The notes under the pieces were generated by a model. That model saw only the letters and a list, made by a program, of their open reading frames with translations. It did no database searches and was not told where the DNA came from. A DNA stretch of 64,000 nucleotides, taken from assembly GCA_900316055.1 (NCBI GenBank), contig ONBK01000001.1:124001-188000 (forward strand). The letters are read 5' to 3'. Positions 60,642 through 64,000 of the stretch are shown piece after piece. This DNA comes from an uncultured Bacteroidales bacterium (lineage in GTDB: Bacteria > Bacteroidota > Bacteroidia > Bacteroidales > P3). Made by a program: the position numbers and the translations under genes. Numbering within the stretch: position 1 is the stretch's first letter; every line of letters begins with the position of its first letter.

Positions 60642-62747
60642 TTATTTCATCTTCATTCCGAGATTGTACATGATGAAGCCATAGATGTCGGCTTGTTCCT
60701 CGATGACCTTGTCCAGGGGTTTGCCGCCGCCGTGACCGGCTTTGGTGTCGATGCGGATAAGCACGGGGTTGGCACCTTGGTGGCATTCCTGAAGGGTGGC
60801 AGCGAACTTGAAGGAGTGGGCAGGCACCACACGGTCGTCGTGGTCGGCAGTGGTGACAAGGGTGGCGGGATAGGAGGTGCCGGGCTTGAGGTTGTGGAGC
60901 GGCGAATAGCCCAAGAGGTATTCGAACATCTCTTTGGAGTCCTCGCTGGTGCCATAGTCGGGGGCCCAGTTCCAGCCGATGGTGAATTTGTGGTAACGGA
61001 GCATGTCCATCACACCCACCTGGGGCACTGCCACGCGGAAGAGGTCGGGACGCTGGGTCATGCAGGCACCGACGAGGAGGCCGCCATTGGAGCCTCCCAC
61101 GATGGCTATCTTCTCGTTCGAGGTGTAGCCCTCGCGGATGAGCCACTCGGCGGCACCGATAAAATCGTCGAAGACGTTTTGTTTCTGCATCTTGGTGCCG
61201 GCAATGTGCCATTCCTCACCGTATTCGCTGCCGCCGCGGAGGTTGACCTGCGCATAGATGCCGCCATTCTCGAGGAAGGGGATGCGCATGGCTGAGAAGC
61301 CAGGTCCGAGCGAGATGTTGAATCCACCGTAGCCGTAGAGGAAGACGGGATTCTTGCCATTGCGTTTGAGGCCTTTCTTATAGGTCAGCGACATCGGGAT
61401 GCGTGTGCCGTCCTTGCTGAGGAAGAAGACCTGCTCGCTGACGAAGTCCTCCTGACGGAATTTGATTGTGGGAGAGGAATAGAGGGTGCTCTCGTTGCGG
61501 TCGATATCGTAGCGGTAGATGGTGCCGGGCTGGGTGAACGAGGTGAAGGAGTAGAAGCACTCGGGTTCTTTCTCGTCGCCGATGAAGCCCACGCTGCCCA
61601 CGCTGGGGAGCTTCACCTCGTGGCGCAGGCGTCCGTCGAGGCCGTAGACATAGGCGTGGTCGAAGACATCCTGCTGGTAGGTGAGGATGAACTGCCGGTT
61701 GATGACACTGATGCCGCTAAGGACGTTGGACTGTTCGGGAATCAGTTCCTGCCAGTCGGCGATGCCGGGATGGCGTATGTCGGCTTTCATAATGCGGGCT
61801 TTCGGGGCTCCATAGTTGGTGTAGAGGTAGATGGTGTTGCCCTCGGAGTAGATGGGGCTGTATTGGTAATCCATATCGGTGGTCATCTGGATGAACTGCG
61901 AATTGGGCTGGCGCAGGTCGCGCACATAGAGGTTGTTGCCACTCCCCTCTCCGCTTTCATAGAGGAACATCATCGTCTCTTCCTCGTTAGTTTCCACACC
62001 ATAGAAACGCTTGGGATAGACGGGATTCTGGTAGAAAAGCACATCCTCGCTCTGCGGTGTTCCCACACGGTGGTAGTAGATTTTGTGGGTCTCGTTGACG
62101 TTGGAGAACTCCTTACCCTGCTCGGGGGCATCGTAGGCGCTGTAGTAGAAGCCGTCGCCCTGCCAGGCGGCACCAGAGAATTTGGCCCACAGGATGTGGT
62201 CGGAGGTGAGCTGGCCGGTCTTGAGGTCGATGACGTAAAACTCCTGCCAGTCGCTGCCCGAACGCGAGATGCTGTAGGCGGCCCAGCGGCCGTTGTGGGA
62301 GAAATGAACCCCTCCCAATGCTACCGTGCCGTCGTCGCTCAGCGTATTGGGGTCGAGGAAGACACGCGGGGTGCCGCCCAACGCATCCATCACATACATC
62401 ACATACTGGTTCTGGAGACCGTCGTTCTTATAGAAATACCACTTTCCATGACGTTTGCGGGGAGCGCCAATCTTCTCGTAGTTGGCGAGTTCGGTGAGTC
62501 TTTTCTGCAGTTTCTGGCGGAAGGGAATCTTCGCCAGATAGGCGTTGGTTACCGCATTCTCCGCCGCCACCCAGGCGGCCGTCTGTGCACTGGTGTCGTT
62601 CTCGAGCCAACGGTAGGGGTCGGCCACCGTGGTGCCAAAATAGGTATCGGTGGTACCCACTTTCTCGGCTTTTGGATACTGGATGTTTTGTGCCGAAATG
62701 GCAGTCGTAGCTAAAGCAGCCATGAGGAAAAGGATATTACGTTTCAT
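60642..62747 (-). CDS. Prolyl oligopeptidase (S9A), secreted
   Basis: The 701-aa protein has a signal peptide (ending AISAQ, residue 20), an N-terminal seven-bladed propeller (about 75-420) and a C-terminal hydrolase domain. The catalytic Ser is 553 (GGSNGGL), the Asp lies in DHDDRV (634-640) and the His is 672 (KAGHGGG). It cuts short peptides after proline and is likely periplasmic. This fits a peptide- and amino-acid-fermenting lifestyle. Its promoter TACCTTTG mirrors that of the divergent thioredoxin gene. Confidence 0.95.
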   Translation of the reverse strand: MKRNILFLMAALATTAISAQNIQYPKAEKVGTTDTYFGTTVADPYRWLENDTSAQTAAWVAAENAVTNAYLAKIPFRQKLQKRLTELANYEKIGAPRKRHGKWYFYKNDGLQNQYVMYVMDALGGTPRVFLDPNTLSDDGTVALGGVHFSHNGRWAAYSISRSGSDWQEFYVIDLKTGQLTSDHILWAKFSGAAWQGDGFYYSAYDAPEQGKEFSNVNETHKIYYHRVGTPQSEDVLFYQNPVYPKRFYGVETNEEETMMFLYESGEGSGNNLYVRDLRQPNSQFIQMTTDMDYQYSPIYSEGNTIYLYTNYGAPKARIMKADIRHPGIADWQELIPEQSNVLSGISVINRQFILTYQQDVFDHAYVYGLDGRLRHEVKLPSVGSVGFIGDEKEPECFYSFTSFTQPGTIYRYDIDRNESTLYSSPTIKFRQEDFVSEQVFFLSKDGTRIPMSLTYKKGLKRNGKNPVFLYGYGGFNISLGPGFSAMRIPFLENGGIYAQVNLRGGSEYGEEWHIAGTKMQKQNVFDDFIGAAEWLIREGYTSNEKIAIVGGSNGGLLVGACMTQRPDLFRVAVPQVGVMDMLRYHKFTIGWNWAPDYGTSEDSKEMFEYLLGYSPLHNLKPGTSYPATLVTTADHDDRVVPAHSFKFAATLQECHQGANPVLIRIDTKAGHGGGKPLDKVIEEQADIYGFIMYNLGMKMK

Positions 62748-62833
62748 TATTTAATGTTATTTTAAGTTTCAATCTTTTCTGAATATTGATGTCTAAGCGG
62801 TTTCTCACTGTGTAGTTCGGGGAAAAACGATTG

Positions 62834-62841
62834 CAAAGGTA
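62834..62841 (-). promoter_or_regulatory. -7 element of the prolyl oligopeptidase gene
   Basis: TACCTTTG on the minus strand, about 85 bp upstream of the ATG. Confidence 0.55.
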
Positions 62842-62904
62842 CAACATTTTTTGTATTCCACAAAATTTTTCCCGTCATCCTACGATTGGTTTAAGAAACT
62901 TTCG

Positions 62905-62912
62905 TACCTTTG
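62905..62912 (+). promoter_or_regulatory. -7 element of the thioredoxin lipoprotein gene
   Basis: TACCTTTG, 26 bp upstream of the ATG at 62939. It is the same octamer as the divergent promoter at 62834-62841. Confidence 0.6.
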
Positions 62913-62938
62913 CAGCCGCATTTTTATATTTTTATACA

Positions 62939-64000
62939 ATGAAAAAGATATTCCAAGTCATTTGCACTGTTGCAGTTATCGCCTTGATGGGGAGCTGCGG
63001 CAACAAGAACGAGTTTATGATTAACGGCACAGTTAACAGCAATATGGACGGCCAGATGGTCTATCTCTACAATTATGAGAACCACGACAAACCGAAAGAC
63101 AGCACCTTGGTATCCGACGGGAAGTTCACCTTCACAGGAATTGTCGACAGCGCCTGGATGGCTGTAATTACTTCCTCAGAGTCTGTCGTAGGCATTCTTT
63201 TCGTGGAACCAGGCACCATCACCTTGAAAAGTGACAGCATTGGAGGCACTCCCCTCAATGATAAATACTACGCATTCAGCTCCACCCTCAACACAAAAGA
63301 CATTGAGAGTAAGATGGAAGAAATCATTCCCCGATACTACAGCGCTCCCAATGCCGAAACGCGTGCCGAGATAGAGCATTTGCTGGACAGTTTGGAGGAA
63401 ATTCGCGTCAGCCGCACCCTCGATGCCTGCTGGAAGCTCTACCACGAGAACGGAGACAACCTGCTGGGCGTCTTCGCCATGAAGAATATTGTACAGGAAG
63501 GCACATTCACCTACAGCCAGTTCGACAGCATCGTGAGTACCGCCAGCCCTCTGGTCGCCAACAATAAATATGTGCAGCAGAAGCTCACGCAGCTCCGCAA
63601 CATCGAGGCCACCTCGGCCGGCAAGCACTATGTGGACATCCAGGGTGTGAACGGTAAACTCAGCGACCTTATCGACGGCAAGCTGGCATTGGTCGACTTC
63701 TACGCCTCCTGGTGCGGTCCCTGCCGTGCCGAAATCAAGGACAACCTTGTTCCGCTGTGGAAGAAATATGAGAAGAAAGGTCTCGTCATCGTGGGACTCA
63801 ACGTGTGGGAGCGCGGTGACGCCAAAGCCCGCAAGGCCGCCCACGAGCAAGTGATGGCCGACCTCGGAATCACCTATCCGCAGTTGGTTGACAGCACCCG
63901 CACCGCCACTGACACCTACGGCGTCAACGGCATCCCGCAGATAATACTTATCGACAAGGACGGCACCATCCTCGCCCGCGACCTTCGCGGCGAAGCCATC
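62939..64000 (+). CDS. TlpA-like thioredoxin lipoprotein (DUF4369 + AhpC/TSA), 3' partial
   Basis: The frame starts MKKIFQVICTVAVIALMGSC, a lipoprotein signal with Cys20, and runs to the right edge. The N-terminal part (about 25-125, FMINGTVNSNMDGQMVYLY) is a DUF4369-type beta domain. From about residue 240 it is a TlpA/ResA thioredoxin fold with the active site WCGPC near 260 and the cis-proline loop GIPQIILI. It should reduce disulfides at the periplasmic side. The C-terminal end is outside the window. Confidence 0.92.
   Translation, partial: MKKIFQVICTVAVIALMGSCGNKNEFMINGTVNSNMDGQMVYLYNYENHDKPKDSTLVSDGKFTFTGIVDSAWMAVITSSESVVGILFVEPGTITLKSDSIGGTPLNDKYYAFSSTLNTKDIESKMEEIIPRYYSAPNAETRAEIEHLLDSLEEIRVSRTLDACWKLYHENGDNLLGVFAMKNIVQEGTFTYSQFDSIVSTASPLVANNKYVQQKLTQLRNIEATSAGKHYVDIQGVNGKLSDLIDGKLALVDFYASWCGPCRAEIKDNLVPLWKKYEKKGLVIVGLNVWERGDAKARKAAHEQVMADLGITYPQLVDSTRTATDTYGVNGIPQIILIDKDGTILARDLRGEAI

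Noticed and set aside
60519-61295. 258-codon plus-strand frame
   Set aside because: Mostly antisense to the prolyl oligopeptidase gene and without any domain.

Overview
The window looks like a chromosomal segment of an anaerobic, host- or gut-associated member of the Bacteroidales. Reasons seen in the sequence: Bacteroidetes-type promoters (TAnnTTTG at -7) in front of many genes, type IX secretion genes (porU, porV) plus a cargo protein with a type IX C-terminal domain, DUF5686, DUF4249 and BspA families, a Bacteroidetes-type tiny basic protein beside HU, lysine 5,6-aminomutase genes, and almost no Shine-Dalgarno sequences. I cannot name the genus from sequence alone. The first gene (FAD oxidoreductase fusion) runs in from the left edge and the last (TlpA-like thioredoxin lipoprotein) runs off the right edge.

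Layout. 1-5.8 kb: a giant fused amino-acid-dehydrogenase-like flavoprotein and an outer-membrane DUF5686 protein. 5.8-13.6 kb (minus strand): a redox-flavoured run with a hemerythrin-LuxR regulator, a polyferredoxin with an internal twin-arginine motif, a YitT membrane protein, a Tat-exported aldo/keto reductase-ferredoxin, TatA, TatC, an alpha-L-fucosidase and a free methionine-R-sulfoxide reductase. 13.7-17.0 kb: a possible undescribed cassette, with a membrane-embedded AraC regulator, a helically phased array of TGCA motifs, a 44-aa membrane peptide, a 62-aa peptide and a large lipoprotein. 17.1-28.1 kb: GH3 glycosidase, zinc metallopeptidase, outer-membrane proteins, trigger factor, DUF4249 lipoprotein, and a GH2-like protein without its catalytic glutamates. 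28.2-34.4 kb: part of a lysine-fermentation pathway (kamD, kamE, one CoA-transferase subunit), GH25 lysozyme, RNase G, a 29-aa basic protein and HU. 34.9-42.2 kb: an accessory, partly AT-rich region with two BspA leucine-rich-repeat genes, an MntA-HepT toxin-antitoxin pair between 70-bp direct repeats, a truncated ORF6N gene, REP-like hairpins, a CAAX protease and tRNA-Arg(CCG). 42.3-50.6 kb (plus): porU, porV, ispF, clpS, nfeD-floA, a DUF308 membrane protein and a lipoprotein. 50.7-59.6 kb (minus): panB, an unknown secreted protein, a MoxR ATPase, three periplasmic folding proteins and guaB. 60-64 kb: a gene fragment in a large palindrome, prolyl oligopeptidase and the partial thioredoxin gene.

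The most unusual genome-scale signal is a family of short tandem repeats, mostly with a 7-bp period (also 8, 9 and 11). They fill many intergenic gaps, often start at a stop codon, and recur inside genes: in a linker of the flavoprotein, a loop of the sulfoxide reductase, a loop of MoxR, the type IX signal of the BspA protein, and the hydrophobic cores of at least six signal peptides. Units containing TTAA put stop codons in every frame on both strands and occur only between genes. The units found in signal peptides are stop-free on the coding strand.
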